Assembly: GCF_000722545.1 (NCBI RefSeq)
Contig: NZ_JNVM01000018.1
Location: 94,673-158,672 of the forward strand
Origin: Paenibacillus tyrphae
GTDB taxonomy: Bacteria; Bacillota; Bacilli; Paenibacillales; NBRC-103111
Direction: 5' to 3'
DNA length: 64,000 nucleotides
Each line of letters begins with the position of its first letter. Positions within the stretch are counted from its first letter, which is position 1. Shown here piece by piece: positions 23,362-30,401 of this stretch. The position numbers and the translations under genes are program-made. Under the pieces are notes generated by a model. It worked only from the letters and a program-made list of their open reading frames with translations, was not told the DNA's origin and did no database searches.

Positions 23362-23390
23362 TTCACAAACTTTGCTACGTAATGTATAAT
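23362..23390 (+). promoter_or_regulatory. Promoter of the first XRE gene with overlapping operator
   Basis: -35 TTCACA (23362-23367), 17-bp spacer, -10 TATAAT (23385-23390). The spacer and -10 carry GCTACGTAATGTATA (23374-23388), a degenerate copy of the 15-bp operator. The same arrangement, nearly identical in sequence, is found before the second XRE gene. Confidence 0.75.
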
Positions 23391-23472
23391 CTAGTCAAGC
23401 TTGAATTCAACAGATTTCGACAAAAGTGATACTGAGACTAGTACATCGGCAATGTTTTGGAGGGAAATGGAA

Positions 23473-23844
23473 ATGGTCAGAATCGGGGACAAAATCGCTC
23501 TGCTCCGCGAAAAGCATGCGCTTACTCAGGAAGAGCTCTCCAGTAAAATCAACATTTCGCGCGCTTCGCTCTCTCATTACGAGAAAAACCGAAGGGAGCC
23601 GGACTACGACACCGTGGTCAAAATTGCAGATTTTTTCAAGGTATCCATCGATTACTTATTGGGAAGAACCGAGGACCCAAGAGTCGTACTGGAGCCGGAA
23701 GTACGGGCTTTCGTAGATAGTCTGGAGCTGTCCGACGAAAAGATTATCGACCGATTCTCCTTAACCGTAGACGGCATGAAACTGACTTTTGACGAGGCGA
23801 AGCGGTTCATCGCCTTCGTAAGGGCCGAAAGATCGCTCAGATAA
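23473..23844 (+). CDS. XRE-family repressor 1 with conserved C-terminal domain
   Basis: 123 residues from ATG 23473, GGAGGG at 8 nt. Residues 5-65 are a Cro/CI-type helix-turn-helix (IALLREKHALTQEELSSKIN ... ISRASLSHYEKNRREPDYDT). The C-terminal 50 residues (VRAFVDSLELSDEKIIDRF ... EAKRFIAFVRAERS) recur in repressor 2 and more distantly in repressor 3, and probably mediate dimerisation or ligand sensing. Its promoter contains a site of the shared operator, pointing to autoregulation. No terminator seen. Confidence 0.9.
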   Translation: MVRIGDKIALLREKHALTQEELSSKINISRASLSHYEKNRREPDYDTVVKIADFFKVSIDYLLGRTEDPRVVLEPEVRAFVDSLELSDEKIIDRFSLTVDGMKLTFDEAKRFIAFVRAERSLR

Positions 23845-23974
23845 CGCTGCGAGCCTCCCCTCCTGTTAAGCAAGCAGCCTAGCTCGATCCTCATTTCCAT
23901 ACAATCAGGTATACATGCGCCCCGCTATGGCAATAATGGGCAATTGGGCGTCCTGCACGGTTCGCGGCGGAACC

Positions 23975-24151
23975 TTATCCTGGCTTCGTGCGGCCGGGCG
24001 TTACGGACGATTGGGCCGAGGGCAGCTCCCGGGCCGGATGATTACGCTCCGGACAACCTTTAACCTCGTCCAAAAAACGGTTGATTTTGTCAGGGTGGAT
24101 CCCAAGCTGCTTCATGGTGATGCGAATATCAAGGGCAACGTTTCTGCTCAT
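23975..24151 (-). CDS. Small SinI-like protein, copy C
   Basis: 58 residues on the minus strand, starting MSRNVALDIRITMKQLGIHP and continuing DKINRFLDEVKGC, with a basic, proline-rich tail unlike copies A and B. The core DIRITMKQLGIHPDKINRFL is the shared motif. AGGAGAG lies 10 nt and GGAG 3 nt before the ATG. It is convergent with repressor 1 and divergent from repressor 2. Two operator-like sites lie about 100-135 bp upstream. Antirepressor role inferred. Confidence 0.7.
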   Translation of the reverse strand: MSRNVALDIRITMKQLGIHPDKINRFLDEVKGCPERNHPARELPSAQSSVTPGRTKPG

Positions 24152-24249
24152 GACTCCAAATCTCTCCTGTACAAGGTTTGGGTATGGGAAGCACCCTGCT
24201 TCAAATAAGTGTATTTGAAAAATCAGGGATAAGTTGCAATGGCATCTTG

Positions 24250-24287
24250 TATACTTATTGTATCATAAAACGGATACAAATTGTAAC
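24250..24287. promoter_or_regulatory. Tandem operator sites upstream of SinI-like copy C
   Basis: TATACTTATTGTATC (24250-24264, one mismatch) and GATACAAATTGTAAC (24273-24287, one mismatch) start 23 bp apart, mirroring the tandem pair before the SinR-like gene. Confidence 0.6.
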
Positions 24288-24351
24288 CCAATTTTTCGCT
24301 TTTCCTTGTCATTTGGTAACAAAATTCACCCAAAACAAGGAAGAACCATCC

Positions 24352-24380
24352 TTCACAAATGTCGATACGTAATGTATAAT
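24352..24380 (+). promoter_or_regulatory. Promoter of the second XRE gene with overlapping operator
   Basis: -35 TTCACA (24352-24357), 17-bp spacer, -10 TATAAT (24375-24380). The operator GATACGTAATGTATA (24364-24378) covers the spacer and -10. The layout copies that of repressor 1, but the gene starts 264 bp further downstream. Confidence 0.7.
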
Positions 24381-24643
24381 TTAATTACTTCCTCACACAG
24401 TCTGGGAGCTTGACCCTCCGTTACGGCCGTTCTTTATAGAAAACAGGCCCCGCTGTGACAAAAGAAGCAAACGCATTCAATTGGTCTGGGAAGTTTGCTC
24501 CTGAAATGGTTTACTCCGGATCGTTTTTTTCGTTATCGTTTAGGCACAACGACTCATTCGCAACAAATGAAAAGACCTAGAACGAAACATTTCGTCCTAT
24601 CCGGAGGACTATCGTATACTTAAGATGATCGGGGTGAGAACAG
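24381..24643 (+). other. Long leader of the second XRE gene
   Basis: About 260 bp between the promoter and the TTG start. It holds an inverted repeat ACGAAA-CA-TTTCGT (about 24582-24595), a GTCC...GGAC repeat around 24594-24609, the 10-mer AAAGACCTAG (24571-24580) also found at the hydrolase-BTAD promoter, and a TATACT (about 24615). A second, nearer promoter or a regulated leader is possible. A 41-codon GTG ORF inside has no ribosome site. Confidence 0.35.
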
Positions 24644-25012
24644 TTGGGGCAAATTGGAAACCGCATCGCTGCATTAAGGGAAAAACAAGGATTGACTCAA
24701 GAAGAGCTATCCTTGAAACTCGATATTTCCCGCGCCTCCCTCTCTCATTATGAGAAGAACCGCCGGGAACCCGACTACGATACCCTGGTGAAAATCGCCA
24801 ATCATTTCAAAGTATCGATCGACTATTTGCTTGGCCGGACTCAGGACCCGGAGATGGTGCTGGATCAGCAGGTCAGACAATTCGTCGACAGCCTGGAGCT
24901 GTCGGACGAACGAATTTTACAGCATTTTACGCTTACGATTGACGGAAAACAGCTCACGCCGGAGGAAGCCAAGCGGTTCATCGCCTTTGTCCGGGCAGAG
25001 CGGTCCTTTTGA
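24644..25012 (+). CDS. XRE-family repressor 2
   Basis: 122 residues from a TTG start behind GGGGTGAG. It is a close paralogue of repressor 1 over its whole length: helix-turn-helix ALREKQGLTQEELSLKLDIS ... RASLSHYEKNRREPDYDTLV, C-terminal domain VRQFVDSLELSDERILQHF ... PEEAKRFIAFVRAERSF. The identical recognition helix implies that both bind the same operator. Ends at a bidirectional terminator shared with the EPS operon, so this gene marks the operon's downstream border. Confidence 0.9.
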   Translation: MGQIGNRIAALREKQGLTQEELSLKLDISRASLSHYEKNRREPDYDTLVKIANHFKVSIDYLLGRTQDPEMVLDQQVRQFVDSLELSDERILQHFTLTIDGKQLTPEEAKRFIAFVRAERSF

Positions 25013-25025
25013 GCATTTTAAATAA

Positions 25026-25049
25026 AGCCCCAGACTAATGTCTGGGGCT
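25026..25049 (-). terminator. Terminator ending the EPS operon (bidirectional stem)
   Basis: Perfect 10-bp stem AGCCCCAGAC / GTCTGGGGCT with a 4-nt loop. On the minus strand a T-rich tail (TTTATTT) follows, so it ends the 20-kb operon; it may also serve repressor 2. Confidence 0.85.
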
Positions 25050-25068
25050 CCGCTATGTTCCGCGCCGG

Positions 25069-25860
25069 CTATTCGTTATCCGGCTTCGGACCCTTTAAAA
25101 AATATTCAATCACAATATTGGCCCATATGTCGTACCCTTCGTCATTGGGATGCGTGGCATCGCTCAATACTTCGTCCAGATTTATTTTATTTTTCGCGAG
25201 AGTCTCGTTCATTTCCTTATAAATATCGATATATTCCCAGCCGTTTTGCTCGATAAACGCTTTGGTGCCTTGAATGTAATCCTCGTACGTAAGCCCCGCC
25301 TTATTCTTCACTTCCCCGTGTCTTCTGGGGTTAGGAGACAATAAAACAATTCGGCTTTCCGGCAAGCCCTGCGTTAGCTGGTTCACAATCGTTTCAATGT
25401 TTTTATTTGTCGTTTCGATCGGTATATTTTGCAGGTAATCGTTCAATAGGCATGTCTCAAAAAGAACAATGGTCGGCTTTTGGCGAATAATACGGTCGGG
25501 AATTTGATGATCGATCATATTTTGGGTGGAAAAACCGTTAATTCCTCCGTTGCTGAATTGCAAGCCGCTTAACCCCGGCTGTTTTTTCAAAGCCTGCACC
25601 AGCTGACTGACCCAATTCTTCTCTTTCTGCGAGGCTCCCATGCCTCCTGTGACGCTGCTCCCCATCGTAGATATCGACAAGGCTTTGTTTTGTGCCGCTT
25701 CGTATTCCAGCGTCTTGACTACGGGAGAAATTTGACGGCAAGCGGTTCGATGGGCCAAAAAATAATCAGGATTGGTGCAGCCCGAGGAGTTATTCATGTC
25801 CGGGGATATTCCGGCAAGCCATACGATGATTATGCTTTTAATGAAATCCAGTAGATTCAT
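25069..25860 (-). CDS. SGNH/GDSL-family hydrolase, last gene of the EPS operon
   Basis: 263 residues with an N-terminal hydrophobic anchor (about 5-18). SGNH blocks: nucleophile S69 in MGSSVTGG, Gly in NGGINGF, Asn in LLNDY, and the Asp-His pair in DATHPNDEGY. Such enzymes add or remove acetyl or other acyl groups, or cleave esters. At the end of a polysaccharide operon, just after a lectin gene, it probably (de)acetylates the exported polymer outside the cell. Strong GGAGGTCG ribosome site. Confidence 0.85.
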   Translation of the reverse strand: MNLLDFIKSIIIVWLAGISPDMNNSSGCTNPDYFLAHRTACRQISPVVKTLEYEAAQNKALSISTMGSSVTGGMGASQKEKNWVSQLVQALKKQPGLSGLQFSNGGINGFSTQNMIDHQIPDRIIRQKPTIVLFETCLLNDYLQNIPIETTNKNIETIVNQLTQGLPESRIVLLSPNPRRHGEVKNKAGLTYEDYIQGTKAFIEQNGWEYIDIYKEMNETLAKNKINLDEVLSDATHPNDEGYDIWANIVIEYFLKGPKPDNE

Positions 25861-25897
25861 TCTGCGACCTCCACTTCTCCAGTTGTCCCTTGGATCA

Positions 25898-26635
25898 TTA
25901 TGGTTCCAGCTCTATACTAAAATTAGTGATTATATGCGAATTTGTATATTCTCCCGTGCTTGCGCTGAAACCGATCGTTCGCAACGAATCCGTTCCATCG
26001 ACAGATTCGGAAAGCACCTTCACACGGTCCAGCAAGACGATCAGCTTTTCTCCGGTAAATTTTATGTCAACGTCGTGCCAATTGTAATCTTCCGTCTTCA
26101 CCGTTTCAAACGAAGCCATTTTATTGGTAATGTTTCCTTTCACCAAGGCGATATAATTGCTCGCCGGATCATTTAATTCGGGATTGTAAAAATTATCGAA
26201 AATAACGGCGTAGCCTTCCGCCGGCTCAAAGCCCAAATATCCTCCGGAAGGCACCGCTTCCGACGGTCCCGCCACCCACACAAAAGCAAAACCGTCCCCT
26301 CCCGTACCTCCCCCGGCCTTATAGCGGAAGGAGACCTTCCACCGGCCGGCCACATTCGCCTTCAACCACGCGGCTCCCGCCAAATTCGGATTGGGGGTCG
26401 TTAAAACCATCGTCCCTTCTCCCCGGAAGGCCGTTCCCCGATAGCTCCATAACCCGCTATCTTCCTTAAACGTATCCGCAATTAATCGAGCAGGCGTCCC
26501 CGTATTCCTTGCTCCGGGCGAAGCCAGCGTATCGTCGTATTTCAAGAGCGGTACATTCTGTCCGGACTCTTTCTGCGCAAATAATACCATCATTAAAATC
26601 GTAAACGGGAACAAAAGGATAAGTTTTCGTCTCAA
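25898..26635 (-). CDS. Secreted L-type lectin-like protein
   Basis: 245 residues from a TTG start after GAAGGGAG, with a signal peptide (MRRKLILLFPFTILMMVLFA). The mature part is a concanavalin-type beta sandwich: GDGFAFVWVAGP, GGYLGFEP, AVIFDNFYNPELNDPASNYI and WHDVDIKF follow the legume-lectin pattern, with Asp/Asn residues where Ca/Mn ligands sit. It should bind carbohydrate, most simply the polymer made by this operon. It lies 37 bp before the SGNH gene. Ligand unknown. Confidence 0.8.
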   Translation of the reverse strand: MRRKLILLFPFTILMMVLFAQKESGQNVPLLKYDDTLASPGARNTGTPARLIADTFKEDSGLWSYRGTAFRGEGTMVLTTPNPNLAGAAWLKANVAGRWKVSFRYKAGGGTGGDGFAFVWVAGPSEAVPSGGYLGFEPAEGYAVIFDNFYNPELNDPASNYIALVKGNITNKMASFETVKTEDYNWHDVDIKFTGEKLIVLLDRVKVLSESVDGTDSLRTIGFSASTGEYTNSHIITNFSIELEP

Positions 26636-26671
26636 GTAGTTTGCTCCCTTCTAGTTGACTGATGGCTTTGT

Positions 26672-26986
26672 TTATTTTTCGGTGGCCAAATGCTTGCTCA
26701 AAATGTTCTCCCCGGCTTCCTCCGGAATATTTAATAGCTGCAATAAGCGCTTGGACTCCAGATACAGTTTATGATTGTCCTTGGAAATTCGTAAGCAGGA
26801 ACAGACGAGCTCATAATCGATATTCAAATATTCCGCAAGCCGCTTGTATATTTTCACATCGTAGGTTTTATTATCCTGGCATTCCGTGCACACAAAGCTT
26901 ACCGCGTAATTGGTCCCTTTCCCCGATTCCTCATCTGTTTCAAAGAAAAACACTTTCTTGATCTCATTGCCGCAGGTACAAATCAT
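26672..26986 (-). CDS. Small protein with zinc-ribbon-like Cys pairs, in the EPS operon
   Basis: 104 residues from ATG with AGGAG at 9 nt. The first 40 residues hold C3-x-C5 and C33-x2-C36 (ICTCGNEI ... FVCTECQDN), a possible zinc knuckle; the rest is helical and charged (KIYKRLAEYLNIDYELVC ... SKRLLQLLNIPEEAGENIL). I do not recognise a family. Cytoplasmic, no signal. It lies between the GDP-mannose pyrophosphorylase-type gene and the lectin gene, so it may regulate or assist synthesis. Confidence 0.7.
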   Translation of the reverse strand: MICTCGNEIKKVFFFETDEESGKGTNYAVSFVCTECQDNKTYDVKIYKRLAEYLNIDYELVCSCLRISKDNHKLYLESKRLLQLLNIPEEAGENILSKHLATEK

Positions 26987-27028
26987 ATTTCATATCTCCT
27001 ATGCACAACAATATGCATTGACGTTTAC

Positions 27029-28396
27029 TTAAATGCATAGCCGGACGATTTCCGTCCAGGTCGTGCACAGCTCGACTGTGTTTTCTTCAAAAGCTCCGGT
27101 GCCGTTCTGGATTTCGATCAGCTCAAGATCGGTCAGCGCACGAATGCTGTGTCTCGTACCGGCCGGAATCCGGATGACATCGCCTGCCTGAACCGGCTGA
27201 AGCCGCTCATCGAGGATCATCTCCCCTGTACCGGAAAGCACGGTCAGCACTTCGTCGTGCGAACGATGAACCTGATAGCTGTGATGCTTACCGGCCAAGA
27301 TGCACAGCCTTCGGGTTACCGCCTTGTGGTCATTCTCGCCAAGTACGCAATCCAAGATTCTGTATTTTCCCCAGACCCTTTCCTCATACATGGGGGGCTG
27401 CTCGATCGATTTGATGATGTCTTTGATCTTCGGCGTCGATTCCTTGCTCGCCACAAGAATTCCGTCCGGACTCGCTGCAACGACTATATCCGGCACATCC
27501 AGCACGGTAATGGGAATGTTCAACTCGTTGATCAAATGCGTATTTTGACTGGCATCCGTCATGATTCCCGTGCCGATAATCGGCGTACTCATCTCTTCCG
27601 TCAGCGTATTCCAGGTGCCCAGGTCTTTCCATACCCCGTCGTACGACAGCATGGCGATATTTTTCGTTTTCTCGACAACTTCATAATCGAAGCTGATTTT
27701 GTCCATTTTTCCGTACTGCCGGGCCAATTCCTCATACTGGATAGGGAGGCCTTTTTTAATCAACAGCGTGATGATGAAGTCGAGCTTAAACGCGAAGATC
27801 CCGCAATTCCAAAGCGCGGATTGGGCAATCAGCTCCTCCGCTTTGCTTTGTGTCGGCTTTTCTTGAAAGCTGGCCACTCTCATGAACGTTTCACCGGTGT
27901 CCGGGCTCGGCTCCGGCACGATATATCCGTATTTTTCAGATGGAAAAGTTGGTTTTACCCCCATAAGCGCCAAGTCCGCCCTCGATTCCCGCAGCACATG
28001 CTCCAGCTTTTTGATATGCTCGAAGAACGGATCTTCCACATAAGGATCGACGGGAAGAATCGCTACGCATTCTTCGAGACTTACGCTTTCCACGGAGTAC
28101 AAATAGACGGCAGCCAGAGCGATTGCCGGAAACGTATCGCGTCTCTCCGGCTCGATGATCAAGGGAACCTGCTCACCGATCTGGCTTTGCAAAATTTCCC
28201 GCTGCACCTTTCCCGTCGCCACATAGGCGGACTGATCGATATCGGCGCTTTTCAGCTGCCGCCATACCCGCTCGACCATCGATTCGAGCTGCCCTTCTTC
28301 GTTGCGCAGCACCTTCAGAAATTGCTTCGATCTCGTATCGTTCGATAACGGCCAGAGACGCTTACCGGAGCCGCCGGACAATAAAATATATTTCAT
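27029..28396 (-). CDS. Mannose-1-phosphate guanylyltransferase with cupin domain (ManC type)
   Basis: 455 residues. The nucleotidyltransferase domain starts MKYILLSGGSGKRLWPLSND with the signature GGSGKRLWP and RSKQFL. Motifs IIEPERRDTFPAIALAA, PSEKYGYI, FQEKP and LWNCGIFAF are those of GDP-mannose pyrophosphorylases. The C-terminal 100 residues are a cupin (HHSYQVHRSHDEVLTVLSG ... IPAGTRHSIRA), as in bifunctional phosphomannose isomerase/GMP enzymes. It supplies GDP-mannose for the EPS. Its start overlaps the preceding glycosyltransferase gene by 4 bp. The ORF extends upstream but AAGGA before ATG 28396 supports this start. Confidence 0.9.
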   Translation of the reverse strand: MKYILLSGGSGKRLWPLSNDTRSKQFLKVLRNEEGQLESMVERVWRQLKSADIDQSAYVATGKVQREILQSQIGEQVPLIIEPERRDTFPAIALAAVYLYSVESVSLEECVAILPVDPYVEDPFFEHIKKLEHVLRESRADLALMGVKPTFPSEKYGYIVPEPSPDTGETFMRVASFQEKPTQSKAEELIAQSALWNCGIFAFKLDFIITLLIKKGLPIQYEELARQYGKMDKISFDYEVVEKTKNIAMLSYDGVWKDLGTWNTLTEEMSTPIIGTGIMTDASQNTHLINELNIPITVLDVPDIVVAASPDGILVASKESTPKIKDIIKSIEQPPMYEERVWGKYRILDCVLGENDHKAVTRRLCILAGKHHSYQVHRSHDEVLTVLSGTGEMILDERLQPVQAGDVIRIPAGTRHSIRALTDLELIEIQNGTGAFEENTVELCTTWTEIVRLCI

Positions 28397-29583
28397 GAGA
28401 TACACATCCTTTTCATGATATCGTTTGGCTCGCCCGCGGTTCGCAGCAATACCTCGTTCACGTGATTCGCCGCATGACTCCACGTATATTTGGACAGCAC
28501 GAAGTTGCGGCAGACCTCCGAAGTAGGCCATGTCTCCCGCTCCCGGTACAGACGAACCAGCCCTTCGGCAATGGCGTCGGCGCTCGTATCCTTGAACAAA
28601 AACCGGGAGTCGAACGGCGTCAAAATCTCCTTGTTCCCTCCGATGGGAGTCGCTACCACCGGTACGCCGCTGGCGAGAGCCTCTATGGTGATCAAGCCGA
28701 AGCCTTCCAACGCCTGGGTCGGAACAACGAACAAATCCGAGGATTGATAATACAAGGGGAGCTGGTCCTCCGGCACATATCCTAGCAAACGAACATGATC
28801 CGCAAGGCCGTATTCGCGGATTTTCTCCTTCAATTCGTCGGCAAGCGGCCCCCTTCCGCCGATGAGCAGGAGACTGTTCGGCTCCTCAAGCACAACCGTT
28901 TTCCAGGCTTCCAGCAAGTTGAGCAATCCCATCCGCTTGACCAAGCGTCTCACGGTTAATACGACAAACCGATCGGAAGGGATGTTCAGCTCGGCCCTTG
29001 TCTTTTGCCGATCGGAGGCCGGCTTGAAGTTATCGATATTGGTCGCTCCGGGCACAATCTCGATGTTATCCAACGGAATACCGTACGATTCGTGTAAAAT
29101 GTCTTTAAAAAATTGGCTCAATACAATAAAGCGGTCGCCAAGCCGGTATGTGCTCATCTCGATCTTCCGGGCCACCGAGTTTCTCAGCCGGTTAACCAAA
29201 TCAAGCTTCTCCACGCCCAATTCGTTCGCCCACGGGCCGTGAAAGCTCATCACCACGGGAATATTCCGCTTCTTCGCTTCTAGAGCCGGGCCCAGAGCAT
29301 ACGGCGAAAAGTGCGTATAAAGCACATCGATCGGACGGCTGTTCATAATGGCTGCCGCTTTTTTTCGGAAGGCCCATTGCCGCATCAGCATCATTTTATG
29401 GGGCTGCGTGGCCTGGATGATTTTGATTCCCTGATGCACCGGCTGCTCCGGGCTGCTCACCATGGCTTCCAGATCATGGATTTCGGAAAGCTTCTCGCAT
29501 ATCGATCGAAAATAAGTGTTTAATCCTCCTGGCTGATACACGGGCCATCCCATTCCCGTTGCCAATATTCGTAATATTGACAT
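28393..29583 (-). CDS. Glycosyltransferase family 4 (EPS operon)
   Basis: 396 residues from ATG 29583 with AGGGGGA. GT-B fold: an N-terminal acceptor domain with GMGWPVYQPGGLNTYF (the glycine-rich GGL loop) and a C-terminal nucleotide-sugar domain with VLTVRRLVKRMGLLNLLEAW, LLIGGRGPLADEL, DLFVVPTQALEGFGLITIEA (the E-x7-E motif) and GVPVVATPIGG. It adds a sugar to the growing lipid-linked repeat unit on the cytoplasmic face. The donor cannot be read from sequence. Coupled by overlap to the ManC-type gene, which hints at a mannosyl donor. Confidence 0.88.
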   Translation of the reverse strand: MSILRILATGMGWPVYQPGGLNTYFRSICEKLSEIHDLEAMVSSPEQPVHQGIKIIQATQPHKMMLMRQWAFRKKAAAIMNSRPIDVLYTHFSPYALGPALEAKKRNIPVVMSFHGPWANELGVEKLDLVNRLRNSVARKIEMSTYRLGDRFIVLSQFFKDILHESYGIPLDNIEIVPGATNIDNFKPASDRQKTRAELNIPSDRFVVLTVRRLVKRMGLLNLLEAWKTVVLEEPNSLLLIGGRGPLADELKEKIREYGLADHVRLLGYVPEDQLPLYYQSSDLFVVPTQALEGFGLITIEALASGVPVVATPIGGNKEILTPFDSRFLFKDTSADAIAEGLVRLYRERETWPTSEVCRNFVLSKYTWSHAANHVNEVLLRTAGEPNDIMKRMCIS

Positions 29584-29599
29584 GCTGATCCCCCTACCT

Positions 29600-30379
29600 T
29601 TATTCGGCAACTCCGCTATTTTGAACCCTTTTTAATTCATACAGCTTAATTTGCGTCAAATATTCGTAATAAGCCCACAGAGTCGCAACCGTGAGACCGG
29701 CCAGCCCTTTCTTGAACAGCCCGTGAACAAAATATTTTTGCCCGAAGCGCAGAACCGGGCGGAACAGCAGCCGCATCAGACTGAAACTTTGGTTGGACGA
29801 AAGAGCTTTTTGCGCTTCCAAGGCGGTGTATTTATTAAACCGGATCACATGGTCATCGATGCTGCGGTAGCCGTCATGCCATAGGATTCCCGGCATAAAT
29901 CCGATCTTGCGCCCTTCCGGTTCCGGTCCTTCGTGAACCTCCGTCTCTTTAATGGAGGTGACTTTCCGGTTATACATCCGCGGAAGATGCTCCCCTTTAT
30001 CGAGCCACTTCCCCATAAAATTGCCGATCCGGTAGATGTTGTATATATCAGCGTCGGCCGTTTTCCCTGCTTTCCACTGCTTAATGGAATTTTTCAGTTC
30101 CTCGTTCGCAAATTCATCCGTATCGATGAAAAAGATCCAATCGTGGGTCGCCTTCTCCGCGGCAAAATTGCGTTGCTTGGCAAAGCCGGGCCATGGATTG
30201 AAAAATACTTTGCAGCCTAAGCTCTCGGCGATTTCCACCGTCGCATCCTTGCTTCCCCCATCGATAACAACAATCTCATCCGCAAAATCCTGACATGAAA
30301 CAACGGCTTTGGCGATTCGTTGCTCCTCGTTTTGAGCGATAATCGTAACCGATATGCGCTTGACCTCGGAGTGGTCCAT
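29600..30379 (-). CDS. Glycosyltransferase family 2 (WaaE/KdtX-like)
   Basis: 259 residues, GT-A fold: ISVTIIAQNEEQRIAKAV at the N-terminus, DEIVVIDGGSKDATVEIA, and the metal-binding DTDEF in WIFFIDTDEFANEEL. NPWPGFAKQRNFA resembles the WaaE/KdtX beta-glucosyltransferase group. The hydrophobic C-terminal 60 residues probably touch the membrane. It acts on the lipid-linked EPS intermediate. Gap of 16 bp to the downstream GT4 gene. Confidence 0.88.
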   Translation of the reverse strand: MDHSEVKRISVTIIAQNEEQRIAKAVVSCQDFADEIVVIDGGSKDATVEIAESLGCKVFFNPWPGFAKQRNFAAEKATHDWIFFIDTDEFANEELKNSIKQWKAGKTADADIYNIYRIGNFMGKWLDKGEHLPRMYNRKVTSIKETEVHEGPEPEGRKIGFMPGILWHDGYRSIDDHVIRFNKYTALEAQKALSSNQSFSLMRLLFRPVLRFGQKYFVHGLFKKGLAGLTVATLWAYYEYLTQIKLYELKRVQNSGVAE

Positions 30380-30401
30380 CTCCTGATTGACTCCTTTCTA
30401 T

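Noticed and set aside
24460..24580. 41-codon GTG ORF in the leader of repressor 2
   Set aside because: No ribosome site, no recognisable motif, and a start codon only of GTG type; kept as a remark in the leader entry.
27149..28348. 399-codon plus-strand ORF
   Set aside because: Antisense to the GDP-mannose pyrophosphorylase-type gene, which has all its family motifs.
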